Assembly: GCF_020164745.1 (NCBI RefSeq)
Contig: NZ_JAIUGV010000027.1
Span: 1 to 46,835 of the forward strand
Length of the DNA stretch: 46,835 nucleotides
Source: Mesorhizobium sp. ES1-4
GTDB lineage: Bacteria; Pseudomonadota; Alphaproteobacteria; Rhizobiales; Rhizobiaceae
Reading direction: 5' to 3'
The notes under the pieces: model-generated
What the model was told of the DNA's origin: nothing
Database searches by the model: none
The model's input: the letters and a program-made list of their open reading frames with translations, nothing else
Position numbers and translations under genes: made by a program
In this document: positions 17,143 through 25,207 of the stretch, in pieces
Numbering within the stretch: the stretch's first letter is position 1
How the letters are laid out: each line of letters begins with the position of its first letter

Positions 17143-17618
17143 TTGTCTGCTTTTCTAAAGCATGCGCAATTATGGCGCCGACGCGGTGCAGATCTCCGTG
17201 GTAAGCTGGAAGAACTCTCGCATCCGCTAGATTGTCCCGCCGTCGCGCGTGTAGCGCGGCGGTCGGAAGCCCGCTTCGGGATGAATGCACCTATGGTGTC
17301 AGATTGTTTGCATCGTGTGGTCGCAGGGAAAGATCGCACTAGATCTGCACCGCTGTCGCAAACGTGCTGCGGGAAAACCTGAGGGAACTTGATCCCATGA
17401 TAACGCTCGCCCAACTCGCGCTTGACGTATCGCGAACCGAGCTCCCGGGAACCAGTTCCAGCGCGACCACGACGCCGTCACAGGCGGAAAGATCTTATAA
17501 CACCCGGCGGTCGCGTGCTGCACGTCTTGCGGGCCGGTGGCAGTTATCGCAAGCCGTCAACCTTTCAGGCCGAACACCTCGCGCCCTGGAGCCCATTCTC
17601 AGCCGGAGCCCGCCCCTC
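17143..17618. other. Intergenic stretch between oxygenase and GNAT
   Basis: About 475 bases. Frames open on the plus strand, including a long in-frame extension of the GNAT gene, but composition and lack of similarity suggest they are not coding. Nothing else is seen. Confidence 0.35.
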
Positions 17619-18059
17619 ATGGAGATTCGTCTCGCAGGCACTGCCGACCGCGATGCATGGCGGTCCCTTTGGTACGCATATTGCGCCGACCAAGGTCTCA
17701 ATTCATCAGAACAGGCGACAGATAGGATCTGGCGGCGCATCGAGCGCCCAGACGAACCGATTAACGCGCTGATCGCGGTCTCAGCAACTGGCGTTACCAT
17801 AGGTTTTGCTACCTTTGTCATTCACCCGTATACTCTTAGCGATCGTCCGGTCTGTTTTCTCGCAGATCTCTATGTCGACGAGTCTTCGCGGCGCCAGGGG
17901 ATTGGCCAAGCCATGCTCACGAATCTGGCCTCCTACGGTCGCGACCAAGGCTGGCTGAGAATCTATTGGAATACGGACAGATCAAATTATCATGCGCGGG
18001 CGCTCTATGACAAGATCGGTAAATTGAGTCCATACCTTACCTACTACTATGACCTGTAG
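17619..18059 (+). CDS. GNAT family N-acetyltransferase
   Basis: 146 residues starting MEIRLAGTADRDAWRSLW. The acetyl-CoA pyrophosphate loop is clear: LADLYVDESSRRQGIGQAML (Q/RxxGxG/A at about residue 93), followed by WNTDRSNYHARALYDKIGK, the usual C-terminal helix pattern (N..A..LYEK.G). Length is normal. The longer upstream frame is not used because the N-terminal motif begins at this ATG. The substrate is unknown. It is the last plus-strand gene of the biosynthesis-like block. Two broken GNAT relatives lie at 24.1 and 25.2 kb. Confidence 0.85.
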   Translation: MEIRLAGTADRDAWRSLWYAYCADQGLNSSEQATDRIWRRIERPDEPINALIAVSATGVTIGFATFVIHPYTLSDRPVCFLADLYVDESSRRQGIGQAMLTNLASYGRDQGWLRIYWNTDRSNYHARALYDKIGKLSPYLTYYYDL

Positions 18060-18198
18060 ACTTGCTCTGAGGTCGTAACGAAAGCGCATTGACCTGCCCC
18101 AGTCTTTTAAACAGTGGCGAGTAGACTAGAGGTGCAGCCATTTATGTTGCGCACATGGGCTTGCAGCGGAATGTATTTTCGGCGCGATGATCCATTGA

Positions 18199-18430
18199 TC
18201 AGGCAAGGACCGTGTTCGAGGTAAACTCCGTGCGGTGGTCTGCGACGATCATGCCGGGCTTGCCGCGCTGGGCGATCAGGTCGTCAGTTCGCGAGCAACG
18301 CGGCGACCAGAGATCTGTGTCCGGAATCGCGTAAGGCATTCGCGCGTCACGTCGTCGACGAGTTGATCGGCCGCAGGAGAACTGGTCGTACAGCGACCAG
18401 CGTGCGTTCGGCTTCGCCTCGACACGGATC
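18199..18430 (-). pseudogene. IS3-family transposase (orfB) fragment
   Basis: Reverse-strand pieces in changing frames read NARWSLYDQF, then VDDVTRECLTRFRTQISGRR and VARELT, then DLIAQRGKPGMIVADHRTEF TSN. These follow the integrase core of IS3-family OrfB (W--D-----..VVDD-TRECL...S..RVAREL..LI..RGKP..IVSDNGTEFTS) with frameshifts and substitutions in the DNGTEF motif. It is a dead remnant. Confidence 0.75.
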
Positions 18431-18549
18431 GGCCCCGCATGCCGACCGCCGCTCGCCGTCCGCACTTCAACAAGGTAGGCGACATCTCGTCGACCGGCAA
18501 GATCTATTCCGGACGTCCGCGCTGTCGTTATGACAAGCCATATTCTAAT

Positions 18550-19719
18550 TTAGATCTCAAAAATCTTCCGGGGAGCAGTGGTCAGTACCTCGACGCCGGA
18601 GTCTGTGACACGGAACGTTTCGCTGATGACGTATCCAAAATCCTCCTCGATCCAATTACCTAACATCAGGTGAAAGGTCATGTTTGGTAGCAACTCTGTC
18701 ATATCGCCATCCTTAAGGCTTGCGGTCGGCTCCAACCAACCAATGCCGTGTGCATAGCCGCAACGCGTCTCCTTTTTGAGGCCCCGCTTCTCGATGCTGC
18801 GATTGAAGGCGTTGGCAACATCGCTGCAAGTCGCTCCTGGCCGTATCGCATCAAGAGCGACCTCAAGGCCGGCGACTTGGATCTCATGCACGCGACGTAG
18901 ACGATCGGAGGGTGAGCCGATCGTGTAAGTGCGCATAAGCCCAGCACAGTAACCATATCGCGCACCGCCGATTTCGAGATTCACCTGCGATCCATAGCGA
19001 AAAACGTCCTCGCTCCACGGAATGTGGCACGTTCCCGTTCGCGGTGATGAACACAAACTTATTCCCTCGATCCCGCTTCCTGGCTTACCGTTTGCGCCGC
19101 GCACCAACGTTGCCACAATTTCCGCGCACGCGTCTGCTTCACGCACCCCGGGGCGTATTACCTCAGCAGCGCGTCGAATCGCGGCGTCTGAGATTGCCGC
19201 CGCCTCCCGCATTACAGCTATCTCGAGATCTGACTTGATGAGCCTTTTCCAAGTGACCGCCTTAGTAGCATCGACGATCGTGGCACCAGGCAGGCGCATC
19301 CTAAACTTTTTCGCCGATTGCGATGGAAGGCAGCATAGCTCGATTCCTATGCCTCGACTCGCGAGGCCGACGTCCTCCAAGTAATCGACTACCGCGTCAT
19401 AGCCATCCTTGTCAGGATTTCCAATATACGCTTCGGGGTATGCGACGATTTTGTCGCGCTCCATAAAACATTGATGAATGGCTGCCGGCGCATCACAGCG
19501 GCGCAGAATGAACGTCGGTTCCTCTTCTCGTATCGAAACCACAACGGCCTGAGGAACATAGGCTGATAGCGCGGTGTACCCCGTGAGATAGGTAATGTTA
19601 TGTTGGTCGGAAACGACGAGCGCGTCGATATCGCACCGACCCATTTCGAACTTCACCGAGCCGAGCCGGCGAAGGTATTCACTTCTAGGGAATGCCTGGG
19701 GTCCCTTGGATATATTCAT
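18550..19719 (-). CDS. M24-family ectoine hydrolase-like protein (DoeA/EutD type)
   Basis: 389 residues with a creatinase-type N-domain (VVSDQHNITYLTGYTALSAY) and a pita-bread C-domain. The match is to ectoine hydrolases DoeA/EutD: ITYLTGY..LS.YV.QAVVV and the end MTFHLMLGNW, then FGYVISETFRVTDSGVEVLT. As in creatinase and DoeA, the metal ligands of true aminopeptidases are changed: VNLEIG replaces V..D.G, and YCAGLMRT replaces Y..D.TRT; the active His (YAHGIGW) and Glu (ISETFRV) are kept. So it should hydrolyse a C-N bond without a dinuclear metal centre, for instance opening ectoine to N-acetyl-diaminobutyrate. GGAG precedes the ATG. It follows the ATP-grasp gene by 81 bases on the same strand and is probably co-transcribed. 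Confidence 0.8.
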   Translation of the reverse strand: MNISKGPQAFPRSEYLRRLGSVKFEMGRCDIDALVVSDQHNITYLTGYTALSAYVPQAVVVSIREEEPTFILRRCDAPAAIHQCFMERDKIVAYPEAYIGNPDKDGYDAVVDYLEDVGLASRGIGIELCCLPSQSAKKFRMRLPGATIVDATKAVTWKRLIKSDLEIAVMREAAAISDAAIRRAAEVIRPGVREADACAEIVATLVRGANGKPGSGIEGISLCSSPRTGTCHIPWSEDVFRYGSQVNLEIGGARYGYCAGLMRTYTIGSPSDRLRRVHEIQVAGLEVALDAIRPGATCSDVANAFNRSIEKRGLKKETRCGYAHGIGWLEPTASLKDGDMTELLPNMTFHLMLGNWIEEDFGYVISETFRVTDSGVEVLTTAPRKIFEI

Positions 19720-19800
19720 AAGTTTGAACTCCAGCTATGCTTTTGACAACAAGGCGAGCTATTGCGGGTAAGAGTTCTTATGCTGGCGACGGATCACCTC

Positions 19801-21069
19801 TCAGTTGGGGGGGAGTCGTGGGGCTGCAGATCGCTCCTGTTCGCCCGACGGCGGTGTGATAGACCAAGCGATTAAGTCGACAGCTCGTTGGAGTATCGCT
19901 TCGGTCTGAGCAAGGCTGGGTGAAACGGCGACGACATGTCCTATCCAGTCTCGAAAATCGCCTTTCCTGAAGATCGGCGCGTTGGGTTCAACATACAATT
20001 TGATTTCAGCGACACCTGGTACCGCGATCGCCTGACTGCCGCCATCGATCCAATCGAGGGTGCCGTCGCAATCAGCAACTAGGAACCGCGCGGCTGCGGT
20101 CTGCAAATGCCTTCTGCGCAAATCCCATTCCTCGCCGACGACAAGCTTGATGTGCTCGGTGACCAGATCGACACCGCTCGCCAGTTGGACCAGTTCAGGC
20201 TCAAGCGCACCAGCAAGACGCGGATTCACTTCGATTACAACCGGGCCATGATTAGTCAACCGGAGCTCGATGTTCGTTGGCCCCCAATTAAGGCCAAGAG
20301 CTTGCAAGCACCTCAGCGAAACATCAACGATACGGTCATGATCGTCTTCCGCAAGCGGGGCCGGGAAGGTCGTTTCACGGAAGACGAAATGCGGTGGGGG
20401 GCCGAAATCAACGGCGACAATCCCAATAACCTCATTGCCCATTATCTCCACGCTATAAAAAGGGCCGCGCGCGAATTCCTCAACCAATATCCTCGGCGAA
20501 GACGGCCAGATGTGCTTCCCACCCAACAGATAGGTCGTGTGGTCAGCTAACTCATCGGCGTTGCGGCACAATCGGACACCGATGCTACCGCTGCCGATTG
20601 CCGGCTTAACAATTACGGGAAAGCCGATCTCCGCGACAGCGCTTTCTACTTCTGCCACATTCAGCGCCATGCGATAAGCGGGTATCGGAACTCCGGCTTC
20701 CGCAAGTAGCTGGCGCTGAGAGAATTTGTCACAGCATCGTTCAATCAATTCGGGGTTGGGTCCCGGTAAGTCGAAATGCCGACATAGTTTGCCAACGGTT
20801 GCATAGACCGACTCGTCGATGCCCGAGAAGCCCGTGATACCAGCGATGTCATTGGTCTCACGCAGCCTGGAACATTCGCGAATCAAGGTATCAAGATTGG
20901 TTGTATCGACACGGATTGCCTCGCTTCTTTCCGCCGCAAGATACTCGTACTGTGTTGGATCAACTGATAGTGTAATTGGATGAAAGCCAAGACGCCGGGC
21001 CGCGTGGATGTATCGTATTCCATTACCTCTTGCATGGCCTTCAACCAGGATGAGAGCTTTCCTTGACAT
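19801..21069 (-). CDS. ATP-grasp carboxylate-amine ligase
   Basis: 422 residues. The ATP-grasp fold is shown by the glycine-rich loop GFPVIVKPAIGSGSIGVRL (about 150) and the Mg-binding strand NIELRLTNHGPVVIEVNPRL (about 265-285) with the catalytic E and N. The pre-ATP-grasp domain starts KALILVEGHARGNGIRYIHA. Such enzymes activate a carboxylate as acyl phosphate and join it to an amine, as in carnosine synthase, L-amino-acid ligases (BacD) and D-Ala ligases. GGAG stands before the ATG. With PanD upstream the plausible acyl or amine substrate is beta-alanine or aspartate; the M24 hydrolase downstream might cleave a related amide. This pairing is inference. Confidence 0.85.
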   Translation of the reverse strand: MSRKALILVEGHARGNGIRYIHAARRLGFHPITLSVDPTQYEYLAAERSEAIRVDTTNLDTLIRECSRLRETNDIAGITGFSGIDESVYATVGKLCRHFDLPGPNPELIERCCDKFSQRQLLAEAGVPIPAYRMALNVAEVESAVAEIGFPVIVKPAIGSGSIGVRLCRNADELADHTTYLLGGKHIWPSSPRILVEEFARGPFYSVEIMGNEVIGIVAVDFGPPPHFVFRETTFPAPLAEDDHDRIVDVSLRCLQALGLNWGPTNIELRLTNHGPVVIEVNPRLAGALEPELVQLASGVDLVTEHIKLVVGEEWDLRRRHLQTAAARFLVADCDGTLDWIDGGSQAIAVPGVAEIKLYVEPNAPIFRKGDFRDWIGHVVAVSPSLAQTEAILQRAVDLIAWSITPPSGEQERSAAPRLPPN

Positions 21070-21382
21070 TGGCTGTTCTCCACTCTGCGTTTTTGTCGAT
21101 AGGTCGTTTTGCCATCGTGGACCTCAGACTTAAAGACAACGATCCAAGGCCAAACATTCCGTGAAATTGGTCGCCTCTACCCGCAGCCGCTGGCTGAAGC
21201 TGAAGTTGCCTTTGGCGCAGCAAAATCGTCTTCCCAGATCTGGGCAGAACCGATTGGGCTTGATGGCAACTGACCGAATAGTGGCCGAGTGGGATAATGC
21301 ACTGTATCGCGTACCAGAGTACTGGGGACGAGTACGCCCTTGACCGGGACCCGGCGCCACGAGCTGTCACCGAAAGGCCCTA
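21070..21382. other. Intergenic stretch between PanD-like and ATP-grasp genes
   Basis: 313 bases. A minus-strand open frame spans it without recognisable similarity or strong ribosome site. It may be leader or a lost gene. No terminator is evident, so read-through from the PanD-like gene is possible. Confidence 0.35.
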
Positions 21383-21826
21383 CTAGGGAGTGAGTTTTAG
21401 CGCGTTATCGCCGGGAGAGCCCTCGCGAATCGAGAACGTTATCCTTCCATCGTCGTCTATTGCACCCTCGTAGAACATGTGGTCGCAGATAGAATTATCC
21501 CGGTGGAAAGTCAGCACTCGCGGCTTGATCTCCACCATCTGATGCTCCTCGATGTATGCGGAGGAGCAAACGATTATTTCGTCCCCGACCTGACAGGTGC
21601 GAGCAGCGGCTCCGTTCAGCACGCAGCAACGAGAACCCCGCTCTCCATAAATCACGTAAGTGCTGATTCGAGCGCCCGATGATTTATTCCAGATTTCAAC
21701 GAATTCCATTGGAAGGATGCCGGCTTCGTCGCAGTGATCTGGATCCAAAGTTATTGAGCCCCGGTAGTTCAAATTCGCGTCGGTCACAGTTATTCCATGA
21801 AGCTTGGCGGCAACAAATTTTCTCAT
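21383..21826 (-). CDS. panD: Aspartate 1-decarboxylase (PanD-like)
   Basis: 147 residues. PanD is a pyruvoyl enzyme that makes beta-alanine from L-aspartate; it is made as a proenzyme that cleaves itself between Gly and Ser. Here Gly23-Ser24 in YRGSITLD matches Gly24-Ser25 of E. coli, Tyr57 in RISTYVIYGERGS matches catalytic Tyr58, Arg53 matches substrate-binding Arg54, and NGAAART matches the NGAAA loop. KLHGITVTDANLNY matches the N-terminal strand. It is about 20 residues longer at the C-terminus than E. coli PanD. GAGAGGAAA precedes the ATG. It is the first gene downstream of a consensus sigma-54 promoter, unusual for a pantothenate gene, and no panB or panC is nearby, so the beta-alanine may serve the ATP-grasp ligase. 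Confidence 0.88.
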   Translation of the reverse strand: MRKFVAAKLHGITVTDANLNYRGSITLDPDHCDEAGILPMEFVEIWNKSSGARISTYVIYGERGSRCCVLNGAAARTCQVGDEIIVCSSAYIEEHQMVEIKPRVLTFHRDNSICDHMFYEGAIDDDGRITFSIREGSPGDNALKLTP

Positions 21827-22133
21827 CTACATTTCCTCTCGGCGGTGGGACACTGCGTCGACAAGCGATTGCTGTGTCTTGGTTTCAGGATGGATGGATG
21901 GACGTTCTGCGATTTGTCGTATTGTGGTTCTTAGGACAAAATTGATTACTCTGGCGTGGCCAGCACGAGACAGTCAGGCGAAGGCTGGTTGTGGTGGGCG
22001 GAGGCATTGCCGGCCGGCTGTCCCCCATTGGTAATGCCATCCGATACAGTTCCGACATGTTCCGTTCCTTTAATTAGTTGTGATTTCAGGTGACTGTGCC
22101 AATCGGCCCGTTCAACTGGATCGCACACAAAGT

Positions 22134-22149
22134 TGCAAACCTCGTGCCA
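22134..22149 (-). promoter_or_regulatory. Sigma-54 (RpoN) -24/-12 promoter reading toward panD
   Basis: On the reverse strand the sequence is TGGCAC-GAGGT-TTGCA, a full match to the consensus TGGCAC-N5-TTGCA including the near-invariant GG and GC ten bases apart. Transcription would start around 22122 and run leftward; the first gene is the PanD-like gene whose ATG is at 21826, giving a leader of about 295 bases. Upstream, 22254-22269 reads TGT-N10-ACG, one base short of the NifA site TGT-N10-ACA and at a suitable distance. NifA or another sigma-54 activator is therefore likely. Confidence 0.72.
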
Positions 22150-22497
22150 AACTGGCTAATCAGGCCGGAAACAGAAATGCGTGATCTCTTTCAGCTATTT
22201 AGGTGAGCAGACCACGGATCGGATCAAGAAGGCACGTCGCGGACGCGACAAAATGTTGAGTGTAGGACGGGTTGAGGTGGCGCCCTTCTGCTGGTGGTCG
22301 TGCGGCCGATCTGGGCATCGTTGACTTCTGGCGGCGGGGATGTCGAGGACGCTCGGGTATTGGCTGTTCGGATCTTAGACGCGTGCAGCCTCATGCCTCG
22401 AATGCGGCCGTTTTACTTGTCCCAGTCGAGGCCTGCCTAAATGTTTGATCTCAGGTTTTGATGGGGCATCCTTATCTTCCGAATCAAAGGATGCACT
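22150..22497. other. Upstream region of the sigma-54 promoter
   Basis: About 350 bases without a gene; holds the near-match NifA site at 22254-22269. The remainder shows nothing recognisable. Confidence 0.35.
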
Positions 22498-22560
22498 ATG
22501 GGCCAGGTTCTTCATGGGAGCGCCACGACGACAGAGGCGGTCCGTCGGGCGCCCGCTGAT
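22498..22560 (+). pseudogene. IS481-type transposase N-terminal scrap
   Basis: The frame from ATG reads MGQVLHGSATTTEAVRRA, the usual start of a group of IS481-family transposases in proteobacteria. After about 18 codons the similarity ends, and the frame continues into unrelated sequence before the IS256 element. Recognition is from memory of a short motif. Confidence 0.45.
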
Positions 22561-22758
22561 CAAGGGTTTGTTTTCAGCGATGGGATGGTCGCGGGGCTTA
22601 CGCTCCTAAGGACGACCTTAAGAGCCCAGCCTCGCTACCGTGCCATGATCGCGCAAGGCGGCCCTCGCCGGAGGCGTACCCGAGGATCGCCCCTGACCAA
22701 CAAGGAAAAGCCGGATCGACGCGGTCATGTATCCTCTAAGAGTTGTCATGACGCTTAC

Positions 22759-22766
22759 CTCCTTCA
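22759..22766. repeat. Target site duplication of the IS256 element, left
   Basis: CTCCTTCA, repeated exactly at 24103-24110 on the other side of the element. An 8-bp duplication is typical of IS256 insertions. Confidence 0.75.
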
Positions 22767-24102
22767 GGTTGTGTGCGTCAAGTTCTGCAAAATGGGGCGG
22801 CCACGATGCTGGTCATGCGGCTTGGCGTAGAGCGAGCTTCTTGTGCTCGCGCAGATCGTCCATGTTGATGTAGCGGTTGGCCTCCATCCAGTTCTCGTTG
22901 GTCTCGCAGCCAGCGCCCTGACGAGGCGCAGGCAGCTTTCATTGGGGAAGATGCGCATGACATTGGTGCGCCGGCGGATTTCCTCATTGTGCCGTTCAAG
23001 CATGTTGGTGCTCTTGAGATGCTTGTGATGCTGGCGCGGCAGGCAAAAGAAGGTCAGCGTGCGCTCGATGGTCTCCTCCACCCAACTCGTCAGTCGCGGA
23101 TAGCGGCCCGACCATTTGGACAGCCATGCGGCGAGATCGGCCTTGGCCTCGGCGAGATCGCGCCGGTCATTAGAGCCAGCGCAAGTCCTGCAGGCAGTCG
23201 GCGCCGTGCTTTCTCGGCAGGTGATCGAGCGCGTTCCTGAGGAAGTGGACGTAGCAGCGCTGCCAGGCGGCTTCGGGGATCACCTCGCCGATCGCCGCGA
23301 CCAGGCCGGCATGATTGGCGGAGACAACCAGCTCGACGCCCTTGGGGCTGCGCGCCTTCAGCGCGACGAGGAAATCCCTCCAGGCCGAGCGGCTTTCGCG
23401 ATTGGCCATCTCGACGGCCAGGATCTGGCGCCGGCCGTCCCAGTCGATGCCGACAGCGATCAGCACCGCCTGGCTCATGACGACGCCGGCCTCACGCACC
23501 TTCTCTTAGCGCGCATCGAGGATGAGGTAAGGAAACGGCTCTTGAAGGGGGCGCCTGGCAAAGGCAGCGAGGCTCTCGTCCAGCCGCTTGTTGATGGCCG
23601 AGATCGACGAGGCCGAGAACGCATGGCCGCACAGCTCTTCCGTGATCGCCTTGACCTTGCGGGTCGACACGCCCTGCACATACATCTCCGCAAGCGTCGC
23701 CACCAAGGCCCGCTCCGAACGCTGGTAACGCTCGAGAAGCTCGGTCGAGAAGCGGCCGGCCCGGTCCTGCGGAACCCGCAGCTCAAGCTTGCCGACCCGC
23801 GTGACAAGGGTGCGGCCGTAATAACCCGAGCGGTAGCCGAGCCGCTCAGGTGTGCGCTCGCTCTTCGAAGCCCCCAGCGCCTCGTCCATCTCGGCCTCGA
23901 GTACCTCCTGCATCACCGCACGGATCACTTCGTGAAGTCCGTCCGGGTCCGAAAGCAGAATGTCTTTGATGGCAGCGCTGCCGGTCTTACTTTCAATCTT
24001 GGTCATGGTGGCGTTCCTTCGCGGGAATCGGTGACGTGAACAATCACCAGCCTGCCATGACCGCCCTCTCTCAGCGAATTTGCAGAACTGTCAGCACACA
24101 CC
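22767..24102 (-). mobile_element. IS256-family insertion sequence, about 1336 bp, inactive
   Basis: Imperfect terminal inverted repeats are visible: left GGTTGTGTGCGTCAAGTTCT, right (reverse complement) GGTGTGTGCTGACAGTTCTG, both continuing GCAAA. An 8-bp direct repeat CTCCTTCA flanks it. One transposase gene fills it on the minus strand but carries three lesions. The intact ends and flanking repeat show that it moved as a unit and then decayed in place. Confidence 0.85.
22813..24006 (-). pseudogene. IS256-family transposase with three inactivating lesions
   Basis: The full-length gene would encode about 398 residues of a DDE transposase. The first part (to LLDEAR-type motif, seen as YLILDAR) ends in a TAA near 23508 where TAC (Tyr) is expected, since the frame continues EKVREAGVVMSQAVLIAVGI. 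An extra A near 23171 (CTCTAATGACC for CTCTATGACC) shifts the frame after LQDLRWL. A missing base near 22911 shifts it again after RALAA; the ancestral end would read ENWMEANRYINMDDLREHKK and stop at 22813. The catalytic region is otherwise well kept, so decay is recent. Confidence 0.88.
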
Positions 24103-24110
24103 CTCCTTCA
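24103..24110. repeat. Target site duplication of the IS256 element, right
   Basis: CTCCTTCA, the same as 22759-22766. It lies inside the coding frame of a GNAT fragment, which shows what gene was hit. Confidence 0.75.
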
Positions 24111-24274
24111 TCACAAACCCAACCGAACAACTGGGCAGGTGTTCCAAAAAACGCCGAGTTCCAATAAGGACTCAGGTCCTGGTCCGCTATTGTCACCCCT
24201 TCCAAGTCGATGTGTTCGTCACAAATCTTGCGCAATTGAGAAAGGTCGCCCGGGCGTACAACTCTGATTTCCAC
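24103..24274 (-). pseudogene. GNAT N-terminal fragment cut by the IS256 element
   Basis: From GTG at 24274 with GGAG upstream the minus frame reads VEIRVVRPGDLSQLRKICDE, then HIDLEG, and later FGTPAQLFGWVCDEGG before running into the IS end. This is the start of an acetyltransferase (first strand and helix, then strands leading to the acetyl-CoA core). On the far side of the IS the frame stops after five codons (GKRHDNS), so the C-terminal part was lost by a further event. Confidence 0.65.
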
Positions 24275-24499
24275 AGTATTCTCCTGCTTCTCGTTCCGGC
24301 ACACGTCAGGGGATTTGCTTGCGCAGTTGCCTGATGTGGCAGGTGAGCCAGCCCGCATATTGGCCGTCGTATTGTGGGCCGCGACGCTCACATGTGCGCA
24401 CCCGATGAAGTGTAGATGTGTTTGTTTCAGGCAATGAGGCGCGTCTTGTGAGCACCGCCACGGTGGACCTGAAATCGCCTCACAGACGCTTGCCCACTG

Positions 24500-24530
24500 A
24501 ACACGTCCCCGCCATGACCGGGGACGTGTT
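24500..24530. terminator. Perfect 11-bp stem-loop after the ehuB remnant
   Basis: AACACGTCCCC (24500-24510) pairs with GGGGACGTGTT (24520-24530) around a 9-base loop. It follows the end of the minus-strand ehuB remnant. The intact ehuB at 34.3 kb is also followed by a strong hairpin before the permease gene. No T-run, so it may be an mRNA-stabilising structure. Confidence 0.5.
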
Positions 24531-24544
24531 AAGGCACATTGCCT

Positions 24545-25195
24545 TCAGCCTCTGCAGAGGTCAGCGGTCTTGCTGCCGTCCGCAGGTTGTCTTTGCCGTA
24601 GCCGTATTTGCCGAATACTGCCATCATTTCGCCAGAGCCAACATAGTCCTGCATACGGCATTGAACGCGTCGACCGCAGCCTGCTCGTTGAGCTCGAAGG
24701 CGATAGCAGGATAGTTGGCTGGCGCGATGAACGAATCGGCCAGCTCAAGGCTGTGGTCCTTCTTAACAAGTCCAGTCGCTGTAAAGTAGTCGAGGGCACC
24801 GGCGGCGGCGCGACAGCCTGTCCGCCGGCGGTCCGGCGACCTGCATGATTTTGTCGTCGGCGATGCCTGACTTTTTCGCGTCCTGGACCGCGGTGTAGCC
24901 TGTATCACTGACGAAGGTGAGTCCCTTGTCACGCACATCCTCATAAGAATGCAGCCCTTCCGGGTTGCCCTTAGGCACCAGCAGTGCGCCTCTCTCCGTA
25001 GCGATCGGTTCGCTGAACAGCACGTTGCGGCAGCGCTCCGGCTTGATCCACATGCCGGCCGTGATGAAGTCGAAGCGGCTAGCCTGCAGGCCGGGGACAA
25101 GTGAGCCCCATTCGGTTACGACCGGCTCGATTCTATTCTCGTGTTTTTGCGCGACGCACGCAAATGCCAGACAATCCGATCCCCAAATTAATTCC
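24545..25195 (-). pseudogene. Broken ehuB-type solute-binding protein gene
   Basis: Reverse-strand reading gives IEPVVTEWGSLVPGLQASRF, then DFITAGMWIKPERCRNVLFS, GNPEGLHSYEDVRDKGLTFV and DKIMQVAGPP in one frame; AAGALDYFTATGLVKKDHSL and PANYPAIAFELNEQAAVDAF in another. All align with the intact EhuB-like protein at 34271-35143 (EPVVTDWGSLVPGLQAGRFD and so on). The signal peptide and first 60 or so residues are missing and there are at least two frameshifts (around 24790 and near the end). It is an older paralogue, not a recent copy, given the amount of divergence. Confidence 0.8.
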
Positions 25196-25207
25196 CAGCA
25201 CCGCAGG

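Noticed and set aside
18550..19719. M24 protein as Xaa-Pro aminopeptidase
   Set aside because: Two metal ligands are replaced in the creatinase/DoeA manner.
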